Assembly: GCA_019425005.1 (NCBI GenBank)
Contig: JAHYYK010000008.1
Coordinates: forward strand, 32,922 to 52,154
Reading direction: 5' to 3'
From: Collinsella sp.
Lineage (GTDB): Bacteria > Actinomycetota > Coriobacteriia > Coriobacteriales > Coriobacteriaceae
DNA: 19,233 nt
Shown: positions 1 to 6,725 of the stretch, piece after piece
Numbering within the stretch: the stretch's first letter is position 1
How the letters are laid out: every line of letters starts with the position of its first letter
Program-made: the position numbers and the translations under genes
Notes under the pieces: generated by a model
What the model saw: only the letters and a program-made list of their open reading frames with translations
Database searches by the model: none
What the model was told of the DNA's origin: nothing

Positions 1-350
1 TCGTCAGCAAGATCGCCGGCGATCGAGGCGTCGGAATCGACCAGATCGTAGTCGTCCTTCTCGTCGAACTCCTGGACCAGCGTCAGGCTGCCCGTGGCAA
101 CCTTAAAGGCCTCGCGACCCTCGACGTCGATCTGCAGGTCGTGATAGCGCTGATGCGTCTCATAGTGAGCCTCGGCTTCGGGACGCGTCGTGGGAGCCAT
201 GACGTTCGCAAAGACCTTGTCGCCCAGAATCGGATGGCTGCCGACCTCGAGCTTCGCCGGATCGTTCTCCTCGAGCCAATCGATCAGCACGTCGAGGCCC
301 TTGAGCATTCCACGGTACTCCTCGATATCGCCCAATGCACCGTAAATCAT
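1..350 (-). CDS. YhcH/YjgK/YiaL-family protein (DUF386), 3' part cut by window edge
   Basis: The reading frame opens with ATG at 348-350 and stays open to base 1, giving the first 116 residues of a family usually about 150 residues long. A GAGAGGGG ribosome binding site lies about 6 bases upstream. The family is a cupin-like beta-sandwich also seen as EbgC and is linked to sugar and sialic-acid catabolism, perhaps as an anomerase; its exact reaction is poorly defined. The visible block YETHQRYHDLQIDVEGRE (about residues 71-88) matches the family's conserved 'E.H..Y.D.Q....G.E' region. It follows the nagA remnant by 32 bases and lacC on the same strand, so it is probably the distal gene of the lacX-lacC transcript. 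The C-terminal third lies outside the window, so completeness cannot be judged. Confidence 0.85.
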   Translation of the reverse strand, partial: MIYGALGDIEEYRGMLKGLDVLIDWLEENDPAKLEVGSHPILGDKVFANVMAPTTRPEAEAHYETHQRYHDLQIDVEGREAFKVATGSLTLVQEFDEKDDYDLVDSDASIAGDLAD

Positions 351-382
351 CTAAATCCCCTCTCGGATCGTTTCTTTGGCGG

Positions 383-517
383 CTACTCGGCAAACGCATT
401 ACCGACGCTGTTGCCACCCACATGCGTCTCGACCAGGGTAAGGTCGGGATTGAACACGACAGTGTCGGCGTCGCGCCCCGGCATAATGCTACTGCACTTG
501 TCGTCGACATGAGCTAG
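383..517 (-). pseudogene. C-terminal remnant of a second nagA (N-acetylhexosamine-6-phosphate deacetylase)
   Basis: The minus-strand frame ending with TAG at 383-385 encodes about 43 residues that align without gaps to the last 44 residues of the intact deacetylase at 3241-4410. About 32 of 44 positions are identical, including DKC.SIMPGRDAD, VVF, LTLVET, VGG and SVGNAF. Homology fades upstream of about 517, and no start codon or catalytic part of the enzyme is present. The fragment starts about 30 bases after the lacC stop codon and is in the same frame as lacC, so it looks like the scar of a deletion that removed all but the tail of a second nagA gene. It differs from the intact copy at many codons, so it is an old paralogue rather than a fresh duplication. 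It is unlikely to make a functional product. Confidence 0.85.
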
Positions 518-547
518 CAACCGATGCCGGGGCCGCAGCACAAGCTC

Positions 548-1483
548 CTACAGCTCGGTCACGACAACGCCGTTGTAAACCTCGTCCCAACGATCCATAA
601 CCAAGTGGCCAGTCATGGGATCCATGGCATTGAGCTTGCCGCAGGTGTTGGCGGTACGCAGCACCGTCTCGTCGTCGGCGCCGGCAGCAATCGCATGTGC
701 GAAACCAGCAATGGTCGAATCGCCAGAGCCCGTAGCGTTAACGGCGGGGATATCGGGGGTCTTGGCGCGGAACGCACGGCCATTGTGGAAGCCAACTGAG
801 CCGGCAGCGCCCATGGATACGACGACCCAGGGGATATCGGAGAAGCGGGCGTCAGAGGCGAGCGCGGAACGGAGCTCGTCCACATCGTCGGTGGTAAAGC
901 TCGTGCCCAGAAGGCCGTTAATTTCGGTCAGGTTAGGCTTAACCAGCTCGGGCTTGACCTCGGACTTGAGCGCAGCCTCAAGCGAGGCACCCGAGGTATC
1001 GAGCAGCACCTTGGCGCCGGCGTTCTCGGCAATGCCCGTGATCTTGGCATAGTAGTCCGCCTCGACGCCGCGGGGCAGCGAACCCGAGATGGTAACGACA
1101 TCGGCCTTGCTCGCAAGCTCGGCGAACTTGGCGGTAAAGGCATCGAGCTCCTCGGGGGCAATCGTCGGGCCGCTCTCGAGCAGCTCGGTCTGGTTGCCGG
1201 CATGAAGGATATTGAGGCAGATGCGGGTCTCGCCCTTGATGGGCACAAAATCATTCTTAATGCCGTTGGCATCCATGAGCTCGGCCATATAGGCGCCCAT
1301 ATGACCACCAAGCAGGCCGGTTGCCACGACATCGTCGCCCAGCTGGCCCAGGACGCGGGCCACGTTGAGGCCCTTACCGCCGGCGGTCTTTTCGGGCGTC
1401 ACGCGGTTGACGTCGTCGATAATGAGCTCATCGAGCTGATAGCGCGTATCGACGGACGGGTTCATCGTAACGGTGAGGATCAT
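548..1483 (-). CDS. lacC: Tagatose-6-phosphate kinase (LacC-type PfkB kinase)
   Basis: This 311-residue cytoplasmic kinase should convert D-tagatose-6-phosphate and ATP to tagatose-1,6-bisphosphate, the step after AgaS in galactosamine use. PfkB/ribokinase-family signatures are clear: MILTVTMNPSVD at the N terminus, TAGGKGLNVAR (33-43), SGSLPRG (133-139), and NATGSGDS (249-256) with Asp255 as the expected catalytic base. The C-terminal MTGH motif (290-293) and the overall sequence resemble LacC of lactococci more than fructose-1-phosphate kinase, although FruK-like activity cannot be excluded from sequence. The start is placed at the ATG at 1481-1483, because AAGGAGC sits about 6 bases before it and the family begins exactly there; an in-frame upstream ATG would add 13 unrelated residues. 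It lies 59 bases downstream of lacX and ends just before the nagA remnant. Confidence 0.88.
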   Translation of the reverse strand: MILTVTMNPSVDTRYQLDELIIDDVNRVTPEKTAGGKGLNVARVLGQLGDDVVATGLLGGHMGAYMAELMDANGIKNDFVPIKGETRICLNILHAGNQTELLESGPTIAPEELDAFTAKFAELASKADVVTISGSLPRGVEADYYAKITGIAENAGAKVLLDTSGASLEAALKSEVKPELVKPNLTEINGLLGTSFTTDDVDELRSALASDARFSDIPWVVVSMGAAGSVGFHNGRAFRAKTPDIPAVNATGSGDSTIAGFAHAIAAGADDETVLRTANTCGKLNAMDPMTGHLVMDRWDEVYNGVVVTEL

Positions 1484-1542
1484 TTCTAGCTCCTTATCTC
1501 GCAGGCTCCTTATGCCTTGCAAAACGAATTGGCTACATGCGA

Positions 1543-2424
1543 CTACAGAATCTCGATTGTGAACGAGCGCACGATGGTTTCTTTGGGCTTGGCGATAAGG
1601 CAGCCGCGCTTGTGCTCAAGCACGTCGTCCTCATCGGAGCAGGTCGAAAGACCGCCCCAGGGCTCAACTGCCACAAAATCACCCTCGGGCTTGCTCCACA
1701 CAATGAGGTACGGGAAGCCCTCAAAGCTCAGGCGAACACCCTTGTCCTCGCCCTTTTTGGAAAGCGTGACCTGACGGCTCTCGAGCACGTCAAAGATGGT
1801 CTCCGCAAAATCGAAGAGCTCATGTGACAGAGGCAGCGTCTTTCCCACCATGGGGTTCTTGGAGCGGTTGGTCACGTCAATCAAGCCAGTCGAGGGGACG
1901 GCAGCGCAAAGCTCAGCAGCCTCGTCTTTCTCAAAACGCAACTCGTAGTCCGTATAGGCCTCGCCCTCATCGAGCGGGCACCTAAAGCCGGGGTGTCCAC
2001 CGATAAAGAAAGGCATGTCCTCGGTGCCCTCGTTGGTAACCTCATAGGAGACGCGCACGGCGGCGTCCTCGAGCGTATAGCGGGCGACAAGCTTAAACGG
2101 ATACGGATAATCGCTCAGCAGCGCGGCGTTATCCTCCGAAGCCAGGCACATCGCCAGCTCGTTCTCGCTCTGGCTCAGCAGCTTCCACTCCTGTTTGCGC
2201 GCAAACCCATGGCGGGCGAGCTTCACATGATGTCCGGCAAACGTCATGGCGCTGTTATCGCGCAAACCTCCGCAAATCGGGAAGCAAATCGGTGCCTGGC
2301 CGGACCACACGGCGGGATCGCCCTGCCACAAGTACTCGCGACCTCCAGCCTCAATCGAGGTAAACGAACCACCGGCCGTGGAGACCTTGATAGAAATCGA
2401 ATCGTTGGAGAGAGCGTATTCCAT
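1543..2424 (-). CDS. lacX: LacX-type aldose 1-epimerase family protein
   Basis: This 293-residue cytoplasmic protein belongs to the galactose mutarotase-like superfamily and is close in length and motifs to LacX of lactococcal lactose/tagatose operons. Visible family features are the phosphate/sugar-site RHGFAR (71-76), the GGHPGF block with the likely catalytic His144, and VAVEPWGG with Glu254 as the likely general base. It probably interconverts anomers of a hexose or hexose-6-phosphate feeding LacC, but the substrate of LacX proteins is not established. The ATG at 2422-2424 is chosen because AAAGGA lies about 7 bases upstream and the N terminus matches the family; the frame stays open a further 45 codons without a better site. 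It is the first gene of the lacX-lacC unit, divergent from the flavodoxin gene. Confidence 0.85.
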   Translation of the reverse strand: MEYALSNDSISIKVSTAGGSFTSIEAGGREYLWQGDPAVWSGQAPICFPICGGLRDNSAMTFAGHHVKLARHGFARKQEWKLLSQSENELAMCLASEDNAALLSDYPYPFKLVARYTLEDAAVRVSYEVTNEGTEDMPFFIGGHPGFRCPLDEGEAYTDYELRFEKDEAAELCAAVPSTGLIDVTNRSKNPMVGKTLPLSHELFDFAETIFDVLESRQVTLSKKGEDKGVRLSFEGFPYLIVWSKPEGDFVAVEPWGGLSTCSDEDDVLEHKRGCLIAKPKETIVRSFTIEIL

Positions 2425-2580
2425 TGTCCATCCTTTCGAACAACTGCTTTTTGCTCGCAAGAACCCGTCTCGGCCCTGACCAAAGGACAAACCCGCACGT
2501 TCATCGATGCGTCCGGTTTCCCAGCCATGCAACGGGGTACCATACAGACATTGATGCAATTACAGCTGAAAGGCCTTCTT

Positions 2581-3165
2581 ATGCGAACCATCATCCTTTA
2601 TGCCTCACACCACCACGGCAATACGAAAAAGCTCGTGGACGCCATCGTCGAGGCGCACCCCGAGATCGATACCCTCGACGTGAAGTCACTCGGTAAAAAC
2701 GAGTACCCCGACCTGCACGAATACCATCTGATCGGTGTCGCCACGGGCATCTATTACTCCGAGATCGACAAGGACATGGCACGCGTGCTCACGAACGTGC
2801 TGCAGCCGCAGGACAAGGTGTTTGGCCTTATGACCTACGGTGGCAAAAACAAGTGGTACGGCAAGGATATCGATGGCATCTGCCGCATGAGGCAGGCCAT
2901 CTTTATGGGCGTCTACGGCTGTCCCGGCTTTGATACGTGGGGGCCGTTCAAACTCACCGGCGGCGTCCAGAAGGGACACCCGACCGCTGAGGAAATTAAG
3001 GGCGCCGTCGACTTCTTCGACAAGATCGAAGACGAGTATGGCGACATCATCGTCGAAGAGTACGCCAAGCGCGAGAAGCGTCTAGCATACGAAAAGGAGC
3101 ATCCCGCGGGGGGTCTTGTGGCCGGCGTCAAGCGCACGGCAAAGAAGATCGTTAACAAGCTGTAA
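2581..3165 (+). CDS. Flavodoxin family protein
   Basis: This 194-residue protein has a flavodoxin fold: an N-terminal beta strand followed by the FMN-phosphate loop ASHHHGNTKKL (8-18), the GVATGIYYSEIDKDM block (52-66), TYGGKN (85-90), and the family hallmark CPGFDTWGPFKLTGG (114-128) followed by KGHP. It should bind FMN and carry electrons or act as a reductase in the cytoplasm; partners are unknown. The last 40 residues are Lys/Glu rich and basic at the end. The start is the ATG at 2581 with GAAAGG about 8 bases upstream; the frame extends far upstream, but that stretch lies antisense to lacX and lacks homology. It is one of only three plus-strand genes, sitting alone between the two halves of the amino-sugar locus, with its own terminator. 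Confidence 0.88.
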   Translation: MRTIILYASHHHGNTKKLVDAIVEAHPEIDTLDVKSLGKNEYPDLHEYHLIGVATGIYYSEIDKDMARVLTNVLQPQDKVFGLMTYGGKNKWYGKDIDGICRMRQAIFMGVYGCPGFDTWGPFKLTGGVQKGHPTAEEIKGAVDFFDKIEDEYGDIIVEEYAKREKRLAYEKEHPAGGLVAGVKRTAKKIVNKL

Positions 3166-3196
3166 CTGTTAAGGTGCTTTTGAGCGTTTAACCCAT

Positions 3197-3236
3197 ACGG
3201 CGGGTCCGAGCAGATTCGGGCCCGCCGTCTTTTTCT
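3197..3236 (+). terminator. Rho-independent terminator of the flavodoxin gene
   Basis: A 13-base-pair stem (3197-3209 with 3216-3228, one G-U wobble) with a 6-base loop is followed by CTTTTTCT. It starts about 30 bases after the flavodoxin stop. On the minus strand no U-tract follows the stem, so it does not obviously serve the convergent nagA gene. Confidence 0.85.
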
Positions 3237-3240
3237 ATCG

Positions 3241-4410
3241 TTAATCGGTAAAGGCGTTGCCGACGCTCTGGCCGCCAACATACGTCTCGACGAGGGTGAG
3301 CTCATGGTCGAACACGACAAAGTCGGCGTCGCGACCCGGCATGATGCTGCCGCACTTATCCTCGATGTGCGCAGAGCGAGCCGGCACCTCGGTTGCCATG
3401 CGAATGGCGATATCAGCGCTGGCGATGCCCCAATCGACAATGTTCTTGACGCCCTGGGCAAGCGTGAGCACCGAGCCGGCAATGCTTTTGCCGTCGGCGA
3501 GCCAGCACAGGTTGTCCTTCATGATGACGTCCATGCCACCACTGGTGTAGCTGCCCTCGGGCATGCCGCCGCAGCCCAGGCAGTCGGTGATGAGCACCGT
3601 GTGCTGCCAGCCCTTTGCCTGCAGCAGTGCCTTGATGGCGGCAGGGTTTACGTGCTTGCCGTCACAGATGATCTCGGCGTAGGTCTCGGGCGTGGACATG
3701 GCAGCACCCACGACACCGGGCTCACGGTGATGCAGACCGCGCTGGCCGTTATAGGTATGCGTAAAGCAGCTGGCACCGGCATTGATAGCGGCGATGCACT
3801 CATCGTAGGTGGCGTCGGAGTGACCGATGCTGGTCACCACGCCCTTGGCGTTCAGAGCAGCCGCATAAGCAGCGGCACCGTCGCGCTCGGCGGCCATGGC
3901 GCTCTTAACGATGCGACCGCCCGCAGCCTCCTGCCACTGGTCGAAAACCTCCTCGGAGGGGTCAATCAGGTAAGCGGGGTTCTGCGCGCCCACGTGCTTC
4001 ATGGTAAAGAAGGGGCCCTCCAGGTAGATGCCCTGAATGCGGGCACCGCAGAAGTCGGGGCCGCGGCCCTCGTCCGCCTTGGCGATAGCAGCGCAGGCGT
4101 CCTTGATCTGTTCGACGCCATCGGTGAACGTCGTGGGCAGCCAGCTGGTGGTACCGCGACGGGCGAGCTCGGTTGAGCTGATATCGATGCCCTCGGGATC
4201 GTTATCGGTAGTTGAGTGGTTGTAGAAGCCATGGATGTGAGTATCGACCATACCCGGTGCGATCCACGATCCCGTGTAGTCCTTAATCTCGCAAGAGGGC
4301 TCGTCGGCCTGCCAGGCGCCAAAAACGCCATCCTCGACCATAAGATAGCCGCCCAGTTGCGGGCCTGCCGGCAAGAAGAACTTGTCAGCCTTAATTGCGT
4401 ACGTGCTCAT
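3241..4410 (-). CDS. nagA: N-acetylglucosamine/galactosamine-6-phosphate deacetylase
   Basis: This 389-residue amidohydrolase should remove acetate from N-acetylhexosamine-6-phosphate in the cytoplasm. Its neighbours suggest GalNAc-6-phosphate (AgaA role), but GlcNAc-6-phosphate is equally compatible with the sequence. Metal and catalytic motifs are in family order: GMVDTHIHG with His58 and His60, YLEGPF with Glu131, SIGHSDAT with His197, THTYNGQ with His218, DGKHVNP (250-256) and ITDC with the catalytic Asp276. The C-terminal strand MPGRDADFVVFD is typical. Length matches the family (about 380). The ATG at 4408-4410 is preferred because GAGGAG lies 5 bases upstream; a GTG two codons earlier would overlap that site. 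A terminator upstream separates it from agaS, so it probably has its own promoter. A decayed relative lies at 383-517. Confidence 0.92.
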   Translation of the reverse strand: MSTYAIKADKFFLPAGPQLGGYLMVEDGVFGAWQADEPSCEIKDYTGSWIAPGMVDTHIHGFYNHSTTDNDPEGIDISSTELARRGTTSWLPTTFTDGVEQIKDACAAIAKADEGRGPDFCGARIQGIYLEGPFFTMKHVGAQNPAYLIDPSEEVFDQWQEAAGGRIVKSAMAAERDGAAAYAAALNAKGVVTSIGHSDATYDECIAAINAGASCFTHTYNGQRGLHHREPGVVGAAMSTPETYAEIICDGKHVNPAAIKALLQAKGWQHTVLITDCLGCGGMPEGSYTSGGMDVIMKDNLCWLADGKSIAGSVLTLAQGVKNIVDWGIASADIAIRMATEVPARSAHIEDKCGSIMPGRDADFVVFDHELTLVETYVGGQSVGNAFTD

Positions 4411-4472
4411 ATGCACTCCTCGCTTCTAAAGCAGTTGACTGTGGTAATGCTTATACCCAGCTCACGTAAAAC

Positions 4473-4509
4473 AAAAAGCGCCCGCCCGCCGTTATGAGCG
4501 GACGGGCGC
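4473..4509 (-). terminator. Rho-independent terminator after agaS
   Basis: A GC-rich 12-base-pair stem (4478-4489 with 4498-4509, one wobble) has an 8-base loop, and on the minus strand it is followed by TTTTTGTTTT. It lies 18 bases after the agaS stop codon and upstream of nagA, and should end the agaS transcript. Confidence 0.85.
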
Positions 4510-4527
4510 CCTTACAGGGGGACGCGA

Positions 4528-5694
4528 TTAAGCGGTGAAGGGGTGAATCGTCACGCCCTTAACCACGCGGTTGACCGTGCCGGTGGGGCTCGGCGTATCG
4601 GGCGTGTTGCCCACGCGGACGGAGTTGAGCAGGCTGATAGCCTGGGCAAACATCACGAACGGCAGAGCAAGGTAACCCTCGGGAAGTGCCTCGTAGCCCT
4701 TAAAGGTGAAGGACTCACCCTCATAGACGGTGGCACCTTCCTGCTGAACGGCGATGGTGTGCTGAGCGATCTCGTCGCCACCGATCTCGTTGAGGATGTC
4801 GATGTCGTACTGACGGGTGTAGGCGTCGTTGTTGACGAACACGAAGACGAGCGTCTTATCGTCGACGAAGGACTTAGGTCCGTGACGATAGCCCATGGAG
4901 GTGTCGTAGGAAGTAGCGACCAGACCGTGAGCGAGCTCGAGGATCTTGAGCTGGCTCTCCTGAGCAAGGCCACCGAAGGAGCCAGAACCCAAGTAGGTCA
5001 CGCGGTTGAAATCGCCAGCCAGGTAATCGGCGATCTCGGGCTCACGGGAGATGACCTCCTCGCCCATCTTGGCAATCGTCTCGACCCACTCGGCCTTCTG
5101 CTCGTCAGAGGCAGTGTCGAAAATAAGGGTGGAGAGCAGGGTCATGCAGGAATAAGAACCGGTCATGGCGAAGCCCTTGTCGTTGGCGCGCGGAATGAGC
5201 AGCGTCAGCGCATTGGGATCATCGGCAGACTCGACGGCAAGCTTGCCCTCGGGAGCGCAGGTGATGTTGAGGAACTTGACGTTGTGGACGAGCTCCTTGG
5301 CAACGGCAACGGCGGCAAGGCTCTCGGGGCTGTTGCCAGAGCGGGCAAAGGAAACCACGAGCGTGGGATCCTCGGCGCGCAGGAAGTCGCGCGGGGCGCT
5401 CACGATGTCGGTCGTGGCGATGGGCTTAAAGTCGTAGAGATCAGTGTTGCCAGCGTGACGCAGGTACGGGGCGCAGGTATCGCCAACGTAGTCGGACGTA
5501 CCGGCACCGGTGAAGACAACGGACAGACGACCCTCGCCCATAGCGCGAGCCTCGGCCAGGAAGGCCTCGATGGCCTCCTTGTTCTCGCGATAGATGTTGA
5601 GCGTATCACGCCAAAGCTCGGGCTGCTGAGCAATCTCGGCCGTGGTGATCTGGGCGCCGAGCTCGGTGAGCTCCTCGACACTCTTCTCGAACAT
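4528..5694 (-). CDS. agaS: AgaS-type SIS sugar-phosphate isomerase/deaminase
   Basis: This 388-residue protein contains two SIS (sugar isomerase) domains and matches AgaS in length (E. coli AgaS is about 384). The first domain shows FTGAGTSDYVGD (61-72) and SFARSGNSPES (115-125), the Ser/Thr-rich phosphosugar-binding loops; the second begins near residue 230 with TYLGSGSFGGLAQES. AgaS is known to deaminate and isomerise galactosamine-6-phosphate to tagatose-6-phosphate, which fits the lacC kinase and nagA deacetylase in this locus. A glucosamine-6-phosphate specificity or a GlmS-like role is less likely because no glutaminase domain is present. The start ATG at 5692-5694 has GAGAGG about 8 bases upstream. 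Upstream lies a perfect TATAAT and a likely GntR operator, so the gene is probably induced by the amino sugar. Confidence 0.9.
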   Translation of the reverse strand: MFEKSVEELTELGAQITTAEIAQQPELWRDTLNIYRENKEAIEAFLAEARAMGEGRLSVVFTGAGTSDYVGDTCAPYLRHAGNTDLYDFKPIATTDIVSAPRDFLRAEDPTLVVSFARSGNSPESLAAVAVAKELVHNVKFLNITCAPEGKLAVESADDPNALTLLIPRANDKGFAMTGSYSCMTLLSTLIFDTASDEQKAEWVETIAKMGEEVISREPEIADYLAGDFNRVTYLGSGSFGGLAQESQLKILELAHGLVATSYDTSMGYRHGPKSFVDDKTLVFVFVNNDAYTRQYDIDILNEIGGDEIAQHTIAVQQEGATVYEGESFTFKGYEALPEGYLALPFVMFAQAISLLNSVRVGNTPDTPSPTGTVNRVVKGVTIHPFTA

Positions 5695-5733
5695 TTCTAA
5701 TACCTCTCTCTAGAAGTAATCCTCTGACGTGCA

Positions 5734-5762
5734 ATTATACACTTCGGTTGGTTATCTGGTAG
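5734..5762 (-). promoter_or_regulatory. agaS promoter
   Basis: On the minus strand a perfect -10 hexamer TATAAT (5734-5739) lies about 40 bases before the agaS start. Seventeen bases further upstream the -35 position (5757-5762) reads CTACCA, a poor match to TTGACA, and falls inside the operator at 5756-5769. A weak -35 covered by a repressor site fits a regulated promoter. The -10 is clear; the rest is inference. Confidence 0.6.
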
Positions 5763-5769
5763 TAACCAG
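5756..5769. promoter_or_regulatory. Probable GntR/HutC-family operator at agaS
   Basis: CTGGTAGTAACCAG is an inverted repeat with arms CTGGT/ACCAG around AGTA. Operators of NagR/DasR-type GntR repressors are of the form ACTGGT-N-ACCAGT, which matches. Thirteen of its 14 bases recur at 10049-10061 upstream of the PTS operon. It lies 40 bases from the regulator gene and over the agaS -35 region. Confidence 0.65.
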
Positions 5770-5808
5770 TTAAATGCAAAGAATCACCATATGGAAACGA
5801 TGCGAGCA

Positions 5809-6540
5809 CTAGTTACTGCGCTGGTGGTAAACCTTGTATTTAAACTGATCGGCACGAGCAACCGAGAGTGTGTACTCCACTACCTCGTTTGACTCGTTAT
5901 ACGTAGTCCTGACCAAATCGAGCACAGGCGAGCCCTCGACAATTCCCAAAAGGTGGGCATCGGTGGGACGGGCTATGCTCGCATAGAACTCCTCTTCGGC
6001 CACGCGAATCTTTTGCTGAAAGTCCTGCTCAATCACATCGTAAAGCGGCTTACGCTCCAGCAGCGGTCGCTTTAGGGACAGAAATTGACGAACCGGTAGA
6101 TAGCTGCGTTCGACCATCATGGGCATGTTGTCGGCAGAGCGAAGACGCTTGAGCTTAAAAATGCGATCACCGATGCGCAATCCCATATGCTCGGCCAGAT
6201 TCTTATCGGCCTCCATCTCGCAAAACTCGAGAATCGTGGTCTCGGGTTCTCGACCCATCGCGCGCATCTGCTCGGTAAAGCTGTAGGACTGCATAAGATT
6301 GGTTGCTTTTGCCGAACGGTCGGTCACAAAGGTACCGCGACCGTGCTGCCGAACCACCAGTCCTAAACGCTCCAGTTCCTGCAGAGCCAGGCGTACCGTA
6401 GTGCGCGAGAGACCATAGCGCTCCGAAAGTTCGCGCTCGGAAGGAATCATGTCACCGGCGCGATATTCATGGTCAATCTTTTCGGTCAGAATATCGACCA
6501 GCTGATCGTACAGCGGTTGCTTACGCGCTCCGATCGCCAT
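5809..6540 (-). CDS. GntR-family (HutC subfamily) transcriptional regulator, likely amino-sugar repressor
   Basis: This 243-residue protein has an N-terminal winged helix-turn-helix (about 1-75; recognition segment PSERELSERYGLSRTTVR, 33-50, then the wing GRGTFVT) and a C-terminal UTRA ligand-binding domain (about 95-235, ending in VVEYTLSVARADQFKY). UTRA regulators of the NagR, DasR and AgaR type sense phosphorylated amino sugars such as GlcN-6-P or GlcNAc-6-P and release DNA. Its position between the PTS operon and agaS suggests that it controls both, through the repeated CTGGTAGTAACCA sites. The start ATG at 6538-6540 follows GGGAGG by about 6 bases. It is separated from the PTS operon by a terminator and from agaS by 114 bases. 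The effector cannot be read from the sequence. Confidence 0.9.
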   Translation of the reverse strand: MAIGARKQPLYDQLVDILTEKIDHEYRAGDMIPSERELSERYGLSRTTVRLALQELERLGLVVRQHGRGTFVTDRSAKATNLMQSYSFTEQMRAMGREPETTILEFCEMEADKNLAEHMGLRIGDRIFKLKRLRSADNMPMMVERSYLPVRQFLSLKRPLLERKPLYDVIEQDFQQKIRVAEEEFYASIARPTDAHLLGIVEGSPVLDLVRTTYNESNEVVEYTLSVARADQFKYKVYHQRSN

Positions 6541-6620
6541 CCTATCCTCCCTTTTGCTCGAATTCGGCTAACTACCTAGGGTGTTATGCATTATCTGTCT
6601 GCCACACCCGAATCATTAAG

Positions 6621-6660
6621 AAAACAAAAGCCGCGCGCTCTTTCGAGCACGCGGCTTTTA
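6621..6660 (-). terminator. Terminator of the PTS operon
   Basis: A 15-base-pair stem with one mismatch (6626-6640 with 6645-6659) and a 4-base loop is flanked by A-rich and T-rich tracts. On the minus strand it is followed by TTTTGTTTT, about 65 bases after the IID stop codon. The symmetry could also stop plus-strand transcription. Confidence 0.85.
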
Positions 6661-6725
6661 ACATACACATGGCTTAAGGGGTCGGGGTGTGAGCCGCGTA
6701 GGGACACACCCCTCAAGCTAGAGCC

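Noticed and set aside
160..510. 116-codon minus-strand open frame overlapping yhcH and the nagA remnant
   Set aside because: It uses a different frame from both the yhcH gene and the remnant, each of which is supported by clear similarity.
1993..2580. In-frame N-terminal extension of the flavodoxin gene (long open frame starting at 1993)
   Set aside because: It is antisense to lacX, lacks family similarity, and the ATG at 2581 has its own ribosome binding site and the correct family N terminus.
4543..5700. 385-codon plus-strand open frame opposite agaS
   Set aside because: It mirrors the codon positions of agaS on the other strand, has no ribosome binding site or known domain, and is a typical G+C-driven shadow.
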